Assembly: GCA_019509985.1 (NCBI GenBank)
Contig: JAEKLF010000075.1
Location: 1-53,157, forward strand
Source: Burkholderiales bacterium
Lineage (GTDB): Bacteria > Pseudomonadota > Gammaproteobacteria > Burkholderiales > Burkholderiaceae_C
Reading direction: 5' to 3'
DNA: 53,157 nucleotides
Part shown: positions 1 through 12,994 of the stretch, piece after piece
Layout of the letters: each line of letters begins with the position of its first letter
Position numbering within the stretch: the stretch's first letter is position 1
Program-made: the position numbers and the translations under genes
Notes under the pieces: model-generated
Database searches by the model: none
Seen by the model: the letters and a program-made list of their open reading frames with translations, nothing else
Told to the model about the DNA's origin: nothing

Positions 1-978
1 GGTGGGAGCAGCGGAGGCTCGGGGGGCGGGACGCGAATCCTGTCGACACGTGGCAGCGTGATCTTCGAGCCGCGTACCAACCAGCTCTTCGTGTCGGACA
101 TCCCGAGCAAGCTTGAGGAAATCCAGGCCATGATCGCCAAGATCGACATCCCGGTGCGCCAGGTGTTGATCGAGGCTCGCATCGTCGAAGCGAACGACAA
201 GTTTGGCCGCTCGCTGGGCATCAAGCTCGGCGCCAACGACCTGCGTGGCCAGCAGGGAGGCATCCCAGGCTACAGCGTCGGTGGCGGCAACTATGTGACC
301 GTCGGTGGCAACTACAGCGGCATCGGCTCGCAGACGAATCAGGGCGTGGCGGCGAACTACAACAACACGCAGTTCATCAACCTGCCCGCCAACACGTCGT
401 CCGACAGCTTCAGCGGCGGGACAGCCGCGACCGTGGCGCTTTCGCTGTTCAGCGCGACGGCCAACCGCTTCCTCAACCTTGAGTTGTCGGCGCTGGAGTC
501 CGACGGCAAGGGCAAGGTGGTGTCGAGCCCGCGCGTCATCACGGCCGACCAGGTGAAGGCCTTGATCGAACAAGGTGAAGAGCTGCCCTATCAGGTCGCG
601 ACGGCCAGCGGTGCGACGTCGATCGCCTTCCGCAAGGCCAACCTCAAGCTCGAGGTCACGCCGCAGATCACCCCCGAGGGCAGTGTCATCCTGAGTGTCG
701 ACGTGAACAAGGACAGCCGCGGCACGCTGACGCCTCAGGGCTACGCCATCAACACCAAGCACGTGCAGACGCAGGTGCTGGTCGAGAACGGCGGCACGGT
801 CGTCATCGGCGGCATCTACACGCAGGACGAGGGCGAGACCGTCAACAAGGTGCCGGTGCTGGGCGATGTGCCCTTCCTGGGCAACTTGTTCAAGAACAAG
901 ACCCGTACGACTTCCAAGACCGAGCTGCTGATCTTCCTGACGCCCAAGGTCGTCAGCGAGCGGGCTACGGTGCGCTAA
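1..978 (+). CDS. pilQ: Type IV pilus secretin PilQ, C-terminal part (5' end outside window)
   Basis: This is the C-terminal half of the outer-membrane secretin through which the type IV pilus leaves the cell. The reading frame is open from base 1, so the gene starts upstream; about 325 residues are present. The start is a Gly/Ser-rich stretch followed by the end of a short N-domain (RGSVIFEPRTNQLFVSD). The secretin domain follows, with VLIEARIVEA, the KVVSSPRV segment and the classic secretin signature VPVLGDVPFLGNLF near the end. It closes with a typical TELLIFLTPKVV strand. A Gly/Asn-rich segment between about 80 and 130 is probably a variable barrel loop. A 29-base gap separates it from the lipoprotein gene. 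The family assignment is very secure. Confidence 0.96.
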   Translation, partial: GGSSGGSGGGTRILSTRGSVIFEPRTNQLFVSDIPSKLEEIQAMIAKIDIPVRQVLIEARIVEANDKFGRSLGIKLGANDLRGQQGGIPGYSVGGGNYVTVGGNYSGIGSQTNQGVAANYNNTQFINLPANTSSDSFSGGTAATVALSLFSATANRFLNLELSALESDGKGKVVSSPRVITADQVKALIEQGEELPYQVATASGATSIAFRKANLKLEVTPQITPEGSVILSVDVNKDSRGTLTPQGYAINTKHVQTQVLVENGGTVVIGGIYTQDEGETVNKVPVLGDVPFLGNLFKNKTRTTSKTELLIFLTPKVVSERATVR

Positions 979-1007
979 AGCATTCAGAGATATCCAGGAG
1001 TTCGAGC

Positions 1008-4000
1008 ATGTTGCAAACCATCGTCACGCAGGGCTGGCGTCGCCTTGCCCAGGCTGCGCTGGGTCTGGGAATGGCCGCGTTCCTGTCGGCCTGCGGCGGC
1101 GGCGGGGGCAGCGCCGGGGACACCGTATTTCCCGGTGGTGGTGGTACCGGCGGGACCGGTGGGAATTCCGGGCCCGTCGCGGCCGACCTCGTCGTCACGT
1201 TGAGCGGCTCGACGCTGCCAACCGATGGGACCGGTTCGGTCCTTGTAACCGTGTATGCGGTCGATGCCAAGCGCAACACCATTGCCGACGTGCCGGTCTC
1301 TGTTTCCGTCGACTCGAATGCGCTGGTATCGACCAGCGCCGCCAAGACCGACGCCACCGGTGTCGTGACCGGCTCGGTTCGTATCGGCGCCGACCAGTCC
1401 AAGCGCACGATCACCGTGACCGCGGCAAGCGGCTCGATCACGAAGACTGCGCAGATCACGGTGGTCACTCCGTCGCCGACTGGCACGACCACAGGGCCGG
1501 CACTGACCGTCGCGCTATCGACAACGCAGATCACACCTGCAGTCGGCTCCACGGTGACTGTGCAGCTGAAGTCGTCTACCGGCGTGGCCATGTCCGATAT
1601 CGTCGTCAGCCTGTCCACGGGCCGCGGCAACCTGGCTGATCTGTCGGTAGCCACCGTGCGTACCGACGCGAATGGGCAGGCCACGGCCACCCTCAAGGCC
1701 AGCCCTTCCGGCGTAACGGGCGCCGACTACGTCACCGCCTTCGCCACCATTGGTGCGGTCACCGTGAGTGCCCAGCAGGCCTTCACCGTGGCGAATGCTC
1801 TGCCGACGCTGGCAGTGGACAAGCCATCGATCACGCTGCGCCTGTCGCAGGGGCCGCAGACCGTGACCGCGACGCTGCGTGACGCTGCCGGCTTGCCGGT
1901 GGCCAACCAGCTGGTGCAGTTCGCGCCGTCCAGCATCATCGACCTGACGGCCTCGCCGGATACCGGCAAGACCGACACCAACGGCAACGTCACCAGCACC
2001 ATCAAGCTGGGCACCTTTGCCGGTGCCACGTCGGTGACCGACACGCTGAGAGTGACGGCCAATTACGCGACGCAGTTCCTGAGCAACGACGTCATCGTGC
2101 AGATCGTCGGCGAGTCCCCGACCGCGACGATGACGCTGAGCAACTCCACGATCAACTCGACGACGGCGTCGTCGACCGTGAGCGTGCTGGTGCGCGACGT
2201 CGCCGGCAATCCGGTGTCGGGTCAGCTCGTCCAATTCAGCTCGCAGTTCGGTCTCGTCAAGTTCGATGCGTCGACGGCGCTGACCGATGCGACCGGCCTC
2301 GCCAAGGTCACCGCCACGCCGTCCGTGTCGAGCTCCAATGGCGCCGACGTCATCAAGGCTAGCGTCACGGTCAACAACATCGCAGCGACGGACAGCAAGC
2401 CGGTGCAAGTGGTCAGTGCTGCTTCGCCCGGTACGCCGGTGCTCCAGTTGAGCCTGTCGTCCACCTCCGTCAGCTCCGCCGTGCCGGCCACGGTCACGGC
2501 AACCCTGACGGATTCGCGCGGCCAGCCAGTGGCCGGCCAGGTAGCGACCTTCACCGTCGTGCGCGGCCTGGGCCGTACCAACGTCGGCACTGCACTGACA
2601 GACGTCAACGGCAAGGCCGTCGTGCTGCTGTCGCCCACGTCGTCGACATCGGCAGGCGCCGATGAGGTCTCTGTCACCATCCAGTACGCTGGGACCACGC
2701 TGTCGGCGAGCCAGGGTTTCCAGGTGCAGGCCACGAATGCGACGATCGTCAGCTTCACCGGTCCGGCGTCGCTGTCAGCCTACGGCCAGGACGTCCTGAC
2801 ACTGACCTTGACTGGGGCTGCAGTGGATTCGCCGGTCAAGCTGAGCGTGTCGTCTTCCTGCGCGGCGGCTGGCAAGGCAACCGTTTCGCCGTCGTCCATC
2901 TCCGCCACGAGCAATGTGGTGACGCTGCAATACCGCGACAGCGGTTGCGGTGCGATCCAGCCCTCGGACCTGCTGCAAGTCGTCATCGACGGCACCTCGA
3001 CGGCCAAGCAGTTGACGCTGCCCATCGACGCGCCGGCCGCCTCCAGCATCGCCTTCATATCGGCGGTGCCCGAGCAGATCTTCCTGAAGGGATCGGGCTT
3101 CACGGAATCCTCAGTCGTCACCTTCGAAGTGCGCGATTCGGCCGGCAACACGCTGCCCAACAAGAGCGTCGACCTCAAGCTGCTGACCGGAGCCGGTGGC
3201 GTGACCATGCAAGGCGGGCTGGGCGTTGGCTCCAGCTACGCCACGCAGTCCAACGCGAGCGGCCGCGTCTCGGTGCAGGTGAACTCGGGCACCCAACCCA
3301 CGCCGGTGCGTATCCAGGCCACGTTGTCTGGCACCTCCATCAGCACGGTGTCCAGCAACCTGAGCGTCGGCATCGGCCTGCCCTCGCAGCTCAACTTCTC
3401 GATGTCCCAGAAGACCATCAACATCGAGGGTTACAACATTGACAACGTCCCGAACACCTACACGATCATCGCGGCCGACCGCAGCGGCAACCCCGTGCCG
3501 ATCGGAACCTCGATCAACTTCGTGACGGAAGGCGGCCAGGTCGAGTCCATCAAACAGATCCAGCAGATCAACGGCATCTCGCAGACCACGGCCAACTTCG
3601 TGTCCGCCGAGCCCCGACCTGCCGATGGCCGCGTGACCATCGTCGCCTACGCACTGGGCGAGGAGTCGTTCATCGACAAGAACGGCAACAACACCTACGA
3701 CAGTGGCGAAGACTTCCAGGATCTGGGCAACATCTTCAAAGACCGCAACTATGACGGCCTCTTCGATCCAGCTTTCGACGAGTACATCGGCCTGAGCATC
3801 AACAACAGCAGCGCCTGCGCGTCCACCGGCGGGTCTGCTGCGTTGCTGGCCCTGGGCGCCGCGATCCCGAGCGTGCCGGGAACCTGCGACGGCAAGTGGA
3901 GCGGTGCGGGTCAGGTCTATGTGCGGCGTGCGGTCGAGACGGTGTTGTCGACGTCGGGCAGTGGTGCGCTGTGGCTGAATACGACGAACGTGGCATTGGC

Positions 4001-4382
4001 GAACAGCCCGGTCACGTTGCAGGTGTCCGGCAATCCCGCGAACACTCAGTCGTTCTATCCGGCTGGCAACCCGTCCACTGACACGATCTGCACGACGCTG
4101 AAGTCGGGCGGCTTCACGCTGATCGCCGCGGATGCCAACCCGATTCGCCTCAACCCGATGGCGGCTGGCACGACCGTCTCCGCGTCGACACCGACAACGG
4201 GTTTCAGCACGACGATCAACAGCGGCTCGCCGATTCCGAGTTCGGCGAGCGCAACGACCGTGAGCGTGGGTTATTCCTTTGACACGGCCGTCTCCGGTTT
4301 CGTGTCCGTCAGCTTCAAGTCGCCCAGCGGCACGGTGACTGGTTCCACCTTCACCGTCAACCTGAAGAACTCCTGCCCCTGA
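1008..4382 (+). CDS. Large Ig-like (Big-1/invasin-type) repeat lipoprotein next to pilQ
   Basis: The predicted product is a 1124-residue surface or periplasmic lipoprotein. The N-terminus has a signal peptide ending in a lipobox (LSAC, Cys29), then a Gly-rich linker. The +2 residue is Gly, which by the usual rule sends lipoproteins to the outer membrane. From about residue 55 to 800 there are at least six to seven tandem Ig-like modules of about 95-105 residues. Their hallmark is a strand pair with (R/K)D..G.PV followed by T(D/N)..G.A, as in intimin/invasin Big-1 domains (VRDVAGNPVSGQLVQFSS; ALTDATGLAKV). Residues 890-925 hold two Asp/Asn-rich EF-hand-like loops. A good Shine-Dalgarno (AGGAG, 996-1000) supports the start. 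The stop lies 2 bases before aroK, so it reads as part of a pilQ-aroK transcription unit. The function is unknown; an adhesin or pilus-associated role is inference from context. Confidence 0.85.
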   Translation: MLQTIVTQGWRRLAQAALGLGMAAFLSACGGGGGSAGDTVFPGGGGTGGTGGNSGPVAADLVVTLSGSTLPTDGTGSVLVTVYAVDAKRNTIADVPVSVSVDSNALVSTSAAKTDATGVVTGSVRIGADQSKRTITVTAASGSITKTAQITVVTPSPTGTTTGPALTVALSTTQITPAVGSTVTVQLKSSTGVAMSDIVVSLSTGRGNLADLSVATVRTDANGQATATLKASPSGVTGADYVTAFATIGAVTVSAQQAFTVANALPTLAVDKPSITLRLSQGPQTVTATLRDAAGLPVANQLVQFAPSSIIDLTASPDTGKTDTNGNVTSTIKLGTFAGATSVTDTLRVTANYATQFLSNDVIVQIVGESPTATMTLSNSTINSTTASSTVSVLVRDVAGNPVSGQLVQFSSQFGLVKFDASTALTDATGLAKVTATPSVSSSNGADVIKASVTVNNIAATDSKPVQVVSAASPGTPVLQLSLSSTSVSSAVPATVTATLTDSRGQPVAGQVATFTVVRGLGRTNVGTALTDVNGKAVVLLSPTSSTSAGADEVSVTIQYAGTTLSASQGFQVQATNATIVSFTGPASLSAYGQDVLTLTLTGAAVDSPVKLSVSSSCAAAGKATVSPSSISATSNVVTLQYRDSGCGAIQPSDLLQVVIDGTSTAKQLTLPIDAPAASSIAFISAVPEQIFLKGSGFTESSVVTFEVRDSAGNTLPNKSVDLKLLTGAGGVTMQGGLGVGSSYATQSNASGRVSVQVNSGTQPTPVRIQATLSGTSISTVSSNLSVGIGLPSQLNFSMSQKTINIEGYNIDNVPNTYTIIAADRSGNPVPIGTSINFVTEGGQVESIKQIQQINGISQTTANFVSAEPRPADGRVTIVAYALGEESFIDKNGNNTYDSGEDFQDLGNIFKDRNYDGLFDPAFDEYIGLSINNSSACASTGGSAALLALGAAIPSVPGTCDGKWSGAGQVYVRRAVETVLSTSGSGALWLNTTNVALANSPVTLQVSGNPANTQSFYPAGNPSTDTICTTLKSGGFTLIAADANPIRLNPMAAGTTVSASTPTTGFSTTINSGSPIPSSASATTVSVGYSFDTAVSGFVSVSFKSPSGTVTGSTFTVNLKNSCP

Positions 4383-4384
4383 AT

Positions 4385-4951
4385 GTGTCCCTGAAGCTCT
4401 CGCTCGTCGGCATGCCCGGCGGTGGCAAGTCCACCGTCGGCAGACAGCTGGCGCGTCAGATCGGCGTGCCTTTTGTCGACTCGGACCACGAGATCGAGCT
4501 GCGCATCGGTGGCAGCATCAAGCAGTTCTTCGAGCGTCACGGCGAAGACGAGTTCCGGGATGTTGAGACCGACGTCATCGCCGATCTGACGGTCCGCCCG
4601 GGCGACTGCGTCCTTGCCACCGGCGGCGGCGCCATACTCCGGGAGCGCAACCGCGAGTTGCTGCATGCCGGCACGACAGTGCTCTACCTGCGCTCCACGC
4701 CCGAGGATTTGTTTCGGCGCCTGCGCCACGACACCACGCGCCCGCTGCTGCAGGTCCGCGATCCGCTGGCCAAACTGCGCGAGTTGCATCACCAGCGCGA
4801 TCCGCTCTACCGCCGCTGCGCTCACTATGTGCTGGAGAGCGCGCGGCCGTCGGTGCATGCGCTCGTCAACATGGCCCTGATGCAATTGGAATTGGCCGGG
4901 TTGCTGGATCCAACCCGGGTCGCGGCCACCGTGGGGGCAGAGCCTCTCTGA
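4385..4951 (+). CDS. aroK: Shikimate kinase
   Basis: Phosphorylates shikimate to shikimate 3-phosphate in aromatic amino acid synthesis (cytoplasm). The 188-residue product shows the NMP-kinase fold: P-loop GMPGGGKST (residues 9-17), the shikimate-binding DSDHEIE segment, and the glycine-rich ATGGGAILRERNR loop. The start is GTG, two bases after the lipoprotein stop, implying translational coupling. The pair with aroB downstream is the usual proteobacterial order. The 3' end and the gap to aroB can form a stem (4939-4948 with 4962-4974, bulged) that puts the aroK stop codon in the loop. The length is normal for the family. Confidence 0.96.
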   Translation: MSLKLSLVGMPGGGKSTVGRQLARQIGVPFVDSDHEIELRIGGSIKQFFERHGEDEFRDVETDVIADLTVRPGDCVLATGGGAILRERNRELLHAGTTVLYLRSTPEDLFRRLRHDTTRPLLQVRDPLAKLRELHHQRDPLYRRCAHYVLESARPSVHALVNMALMQLELAGLLDPTRVAATVGAEPL

Positions 4952-4987
4952 CCGTGGTCCGGAGAGGCGGCTCTTACACTTCGCCGC

Positions 4988-6082
4988 ATGCCTGCCACCG
5001 ACACCGTCCACATTGACCTCCCCGACGACCGCGACTATGAGATCCGCATCGGTTCGGGCCTGCTGAGCGCGGCAACGAGCTGGGAAGGTTTGCCCAAGGC
5101 GGCAACGGCGGTCATCGTCAGCAACGACACCGTGGCACCCCTCTACGCCGAGCGCTTGCGTGAGCAACTCCAGGGCGTCTACGCCCGGGTCGATCTTGTC
5201 GTGTTGCCAGACGGTGAGCGGCACAAGGACTGGGCCAGCCTGAATCGCATCTGCGACCACCTGCTCGGTGAAGCCCTGGACCGCAGGACCGTGCTGTTCG
5301 CCCTTGGCGGCGGCGTCATCGGTGACATGACGGGCTTCGCGGCGGCCATCTACATGCGCGGCGTGCCCTTCGTGCAGGTGCCGACTACGCTACTGGCTCA
5401 GGTCGACTCTTCGGTCGGCGGCAAGACGGCGATCAACCATCCGTTGGGCAAGAACATGCTCGGCGCCTTCTACCAGCCCGAGCGCGTCATCGCCGACCTC
5501 GATACGCTGGATACCCTGCCCGACCGCGAGCTACGCGCCGGCCTGGCTGAGGTCATCAAGTACGGTCCCATCGCCGATGCCGGCTTCCTGTGCTGGATCG
5601 AGGACAACCTCGACGCGCTGCTCGCTCGCGACAAGGCAGTGCTTGGCTACGCGGTGCGGCGCAGCTGCGAGATTAAGGCCGACGTTGTCGGGCAGGATGA
5701 GCGCGAACAGGGGCTGCGGGCCATCCTCAACTTTGGCCACACCATCGGCCACGCCATCGAGGCTGGCCTCGGCTATGGCGAGTGGCTGCATGGTGAGGCG
5801 GTCGCCTGCGGCATGGTGCTGGCGGCGGACCTGTCGCAGCGCATGGGCTTGATGCCGGCGGATTTCGTTGAGCGCCTGCGCGCGCTGATCGAGCGCGCCG
5901 GCCTGCCGGTACAGCCGCCCAAGTTGGGCGCGGAGCGCTATCTGCGGCTGATGCGGGTGGACAAGAAGGCCGAGTCGGGCGCGATCCGCTTCGTGCTCAT
6001 CGAGGAACTCGGCCGTGCCGGGCTGCATGCGGTGCCTGACGCGCGCATCGTCGAAACGCTGGCCGCTCACGGAGCGGCCTGA
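4988..6082 (+). CDS. aroB: 3-dehydroquinate synthase
   Basis: Converts DAHP to 3-dehydroquinate, using NAD and a divalent metal, in the second step of the shikimate pathway. The 364-residue product carries the NAD-binding [14 protein letters not shown], the substrate-binding [17 protein letters not shown], and metal ligands in GLAEVIKYG (Glu), [11 protein letters not shown] (His) and LHGEAVACG (His). The length matches the family (about 360). It follows aroK after 36 bases, and the next gene starts one base after its stop, so these genes are probably one operon. Confidence 0.97.
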   Translation: MPATDTVHIDLPDDRDYEIRIGSGLLSAATSWEGLPKAATAVIVSNDTVAPLYAERLREQLQGVYARVDLVVLPDGERHKDWASLNRICDHLLGEALDRRTVLFALGGGVIGDMTGFAAAIYMRGVPFVQVPTTLLAQVDSSVGGKTAINHPLGKNMLGAFYQPERVIADLDTLDTLPDRELRAGLAEVIKYGPIADAGFLCWIEDNLDALLARDKAVLGYAVRRSCEIKADVVGQDEREQGLRAILNFGHTIGHAIEAGLGYGEWLHGEAVACGMVLAADLSQRMGLMPADFVERLRALIERAGLPVQPPKLGAERYLRLMRVDKKAESGAIRFVLIEELGRAGLHAVPDARIVETLAAHGAA

Positions 6083-6083
6083 C

Positions 6084-7220
6084 GTGAGCGCGGTGCGCCC
6101 GGTCTATGCCGCCGACCCGGCGCGCAGCCGTGGCCGCCGGCTGCCTGAACCGGCCGCGCCGACGCGCAGCGAATTCCAGCGCGACCGCGACCGCATCATC
6201 CACAGCACGGCCTTCCGCCGCCTGGTTTACAAGACCCAGGTCTTCCTCAACCACGAGGGCGATCTGTTCCGCACGAGGCTGACCCATTCGCTTGAAGTGG
6301 CGCAACTCGGCCGTTCGATCGCGCGCAGCCTCGGGCTGGACGAGGATCTCGTCGAGGCCGTGGCGCTGGCCCACGACCTGGGCCACACGCCCTTCGGTCA
6401 TGCGGGGCAGGACGTGCTGGACGACTGCATGCGCGGCCACGGCGGGTTCGAGCACAACCTGCAGTCGTTGCGCGTCGTCGACCATCTGGAACAGCGATAC
6501 CCGGCCTTCGACGGCCTCAACCTGTGCTTCGAGACCCGTGAGGGCATCCTCAAGCATTGCTCGCGGCGCAATGCCGAGCTGATCGAGGCGGCCGAGCCCG
6601 GCGGCGTTGGTGCGCGCTTCTTGCATGGTGGACAACCCAGCCTCGAGGCCCAGCTCTGCAATCTGGCCGACGAGGTGGCCTACAACGCCCATGATGTAGA
6701 CGACGGCGTGCGCTCGGGCTTGATCGAGCTGGAGCAGTTGCTGGAGGTGGGACTCGTGCGGGAGCACTGGAGGGCTGCGCTGGACGCCCATCCCGGCTTG
6801 GCCGGCAAGCGCCTGTTGTTCGAGACGATCCGCCGCATGTTGTCGGCCCAGGTCTACGACATCATCGACGCGACCCGCGCTTCCTTGGCGGAAGCAGCCC
6901 CGCGCGATGTGGAGGCGGTACGTCGTGGCGACAGTCCCTTGCTGCGCTTCAGCTCCGAGATGCGAACCAAGAGCACTGCGCTGAAACGCTTCCTGTTCGC
7001 CAACCTCTACCGGCACCCCCAGGTCCAGTCCACGCGTGCACGGGCTGAGCAGGTGCTGCGCGATCTCTTCGCGGCCTATTCGAGCGACGGAAGCCAGATG
7101 CCTGCCGACTTCGCCGAGCGGGAGGACCGGGAACGCGCTTGCGCCGACTACATCGCCGGCATGACCGATCGGTTCGCGATTCGCGAGCACCAGAGGCTGA
7201 CGGGGAAGAACCTGTTCTGA
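6084..7220 (+). CDS. dgt: dGTPase-like deoxynucleoside triphosphate triphosphohydrolase (HD domain)
   Basis: An HD-superfamily enzyme predicted to hydrolyse dGTP (or other dNTPs) to the nucleoside and triphosphate. The 378-residue product has the entry motif RDRDRIIHSTAFRRL, the first metal His in TRLTHSLEVAQLGR, and the HD pair in ALAHDLGHTPFGHAG. The C-terminal part also looks like the short dGTPase-like subfamily. I chose the GTG at 6084, one base after the aroB stop. An upstream in-frame ATG at 6015 would overlap aroB by 68 bases and adds residues unlike the family. Physiological substrate specificity cannot be read from the sequence. Confidence 0.93.
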   Translation: MSAVRPVYAADPARSRGRRLPEPAAPTRSEFQRDRDRIIHSTAFRRLVYKTQVFLNHEGDLFRTRLTHSLEVAQLGRSIARSLGLDEDLVEAVALAHDLGHTPFGHAGQDVLDDCMRGHGGFEHNLQSLRVVDHLEQRYPAFDGLNLCFETREGILKHCSRRNAELIEAAEPGGVGARFLHGGQPSLEAQLCNLADEVAYNAHDVDDGVRSGLIELEQLLEVGLVREHWRAALDAHPGLAGKRLLFETIRRMLSAQVYDIIDATRASLAEAAPRDVEAVRRGDSPLLRFSSEMRTKSTALKRFLFANLYRHPQVQSTRARAEQVLRDLFAAYSSDGSQMPADFAEREDRERACADYIAGMTDRFAIREHQRLTGKNLF

Positions 7221-7265
7221 CGATAGGAATCGATCGGGTTCAAAAATGGGGTCGGAGTCGATTAT

Positions 7266-7300
7266 CCTTGTCGCATCGCCCCGCTTGATAGGCGACAAGG
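7266..7300 (+). repeat. Hairpin in front of the RAYT gene that contains its ribosome-binding site
   Basis: A perfect 9-bp stem (CCTTGTCGC at 7266-7274 with GCGACAAGG at 7292-7300) flanks a 17-base loop. The only Shine-Dalgarno candidate of the transposase gene (AAGGA, 7297-7301) begins inside the 3' arm, six bases before the ATG at 7308. The folded mRNA would hide the ribosome-binding site. The same hairpin could also act as a REP-like DNA structure recognised by the transposase; which role is real cannot be decided from sequence. Confidence 0.6.
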
Positions 7301-7307
7301 ACCCCCG

Positions 7308-8024
7308 ATGGCTCGTCTTCCTCGCCTGATCCTGCCCGGTCAGCCACACCACGTCATCCTGCGCGGCAATAACCGGCAGGCCATCTTCTTCAGCGATCAC
7401 GACCGCGAGCATTTGCTGGCGACGCTGGCCGAAGCCACCGCGCAATACCGCGTCGCCGTCCACGCCTATGTGCTGATGGACAACCACCTTCATCTGTTGC
7501 TGACCCCGCCTACGGCAGATGCGCTTAGCCGCATGATGCAATCTCTGGGGCGGCGGTATGTGGGCTGGTTCAATGCGAGACACCAGCGTAGCGGGACGCT
7601 TTGGGAAGGGCGCTTTCGCGCTGGCCTCATCGAGGGGGAGCGCCATCTGCTGGCCTGCATGCGCTACATCGAGCTGAACCCGGTGCGCGCCGGTCTTTGT
7701 ACGGAGGCTGCCCAATGGCCGTGGTCCAGCGCGGCCCACCACCTGGGTCTCGCCCGAAGCAGCCTGGTCATTGAGCATGAGCTGTATTGGTCACTGGGCA
7801 ACACACCCTTCGAGCGCGAGCATGCCTACCGCGAGTTCGTTGCCCAGGGAGTGCCGTCATCCGAACTGACGCAGTTCACGGATGCGGCTTTGCGCGGCCG
7901 TCCGGTCGGTAGCGAAACCTTCTTGAAGCCGCTGACCATTGACCATGGCGCCATCGTGATCCAACGCCCCCGGGGGCGGCCCCGCAAAATGCCTGCGGTG
8001 CCTCGTCCGGCGGTGCGTGACTGA
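7308..8024 (+). CDS. REP-associated tyrosine transposase (Y1/IS200-like, RAYT)
   Basis: A 238-residue Y1-transposase-like protein. It has the family opening LPRLILPGQPHHVILRGNNRQ, the HUH metal motif in LMDNHLHLLLTP, and the LWEGRFRAGLI and CMRYIELNPVRAGL segments followed by WPWSSAAHHLG, all typical of REP-associated transposases. The catalytic Tyr is probably within RYIELNP. The C-terminal segment after about residue 200 (RPRGRPRKMP) is basic and AT-hook-like. These proteins cleave single-stranded palindromic repeats. The start follows AAGGA with a 6-base spacer inside a hairpin. The gene looks intact. Confidence 0.9.
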   Translation: MARLPRLILPGQPHHVILRGNNRQAIFFSDHDREHLLATLAEATAQYRVAVHAYVLMDNHLHLLLTPPTADALSRMMQSLGRRYVGWFNARHQRSGTLWEGRFRAGLIEGERHLLACMRYIELNPVRAGLCTEAAQWPWSSAAHHLGLARSSLVIEHELYWSLGNTPFEREHAYREFVAQGVPSSELTQFTDAALRGRPVGSETFLKPLTIDHGAIVIQRPRGRPRKMPAVPRPAVRD

Positions 8025-8160
8025 GCCTCGACTATGGCCCCATTTAAAAACATTCCTGCATTAGGGAGTAAATAAATTGTCTCTGACCCCAATTTAATCA
8101 AGTTGCCGCATTTGCTGCGCTGCAGTACGCTCCCGCCCTGTTGTGTTCCAGGAGGGCGCC

Positions 8161-12927
<4,767 letters not shown>

Positions 12928-12936
12928 AGAATTTGC

Positions 12937-12974
12937 GGGACAGACCGCCCGAGCGCAGCGAGTAGCTCTGTCCC
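12937..12974. repeat. Inverted repeat between gltB and gltD
   Basis: A perfect 8-bp inverted repeat (GGGACAGA at 12937-12944 and TCTGTCCC at 12967-12974) encloses 22 bases containing cgagcgcagcgag. It occupies most of the 67-base gltB-gltD spacer and ends 20 bases before the gltD ATG. The arms resemble ggggacaga-type palindromes of REP-like repeats but are not the same as the RAYT ends at 7242 and 8096. It could equally be an intercistronic mRNA stabiliser or attenuator. Confidence 0.5.
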
Positions 12975-12994
12975 CAACTGACTAAGGAATCGAC

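Larger units (their letters stand above)
7242..8096 (+). mobile_element. RAYT element: solitary transposase gene with imperfect inverted ends
   Basis: The tyrosine-transposase gene lies between two related ends. The left end (7242-7264) contains aaaaatggggtcggagtcga and the right end (8074-8096), read on the other strand, contains aaattggggtcagagacaat. They share the core tggggtc, gag and att. No transposon cargo is present. The element lies in a junction (dgt to gltB) that is usually tight in relatives. I see no clear target-site duplication. REP-associated transposases are usually domesticated, single-copy and associated with dispersed palindromes; that is family knowledge, not visible here. 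Confidence 0.65.

Noticed and set aside
1500..4300. Tandem repeats in the Ig lipoprotein gene considered as a DNA repeat array
   Set aside because: The modules are similar only at protein level; the DNA copies are too divergent to be called a nucleotide repeat.
4939..4974. Stem around the aroK stop codon considered as a terminator
   Set aside because: aroB follows at once in the same direction, the stem has a 3-base bulge and no T tract, so it is not called as a terminator.
5997..7778. 593-codon minus-strand open frame opposite aroB, dgt and the RAYT gene
   Set aside because: It spans several genuine genes on the other strand and has no recognisable domain.
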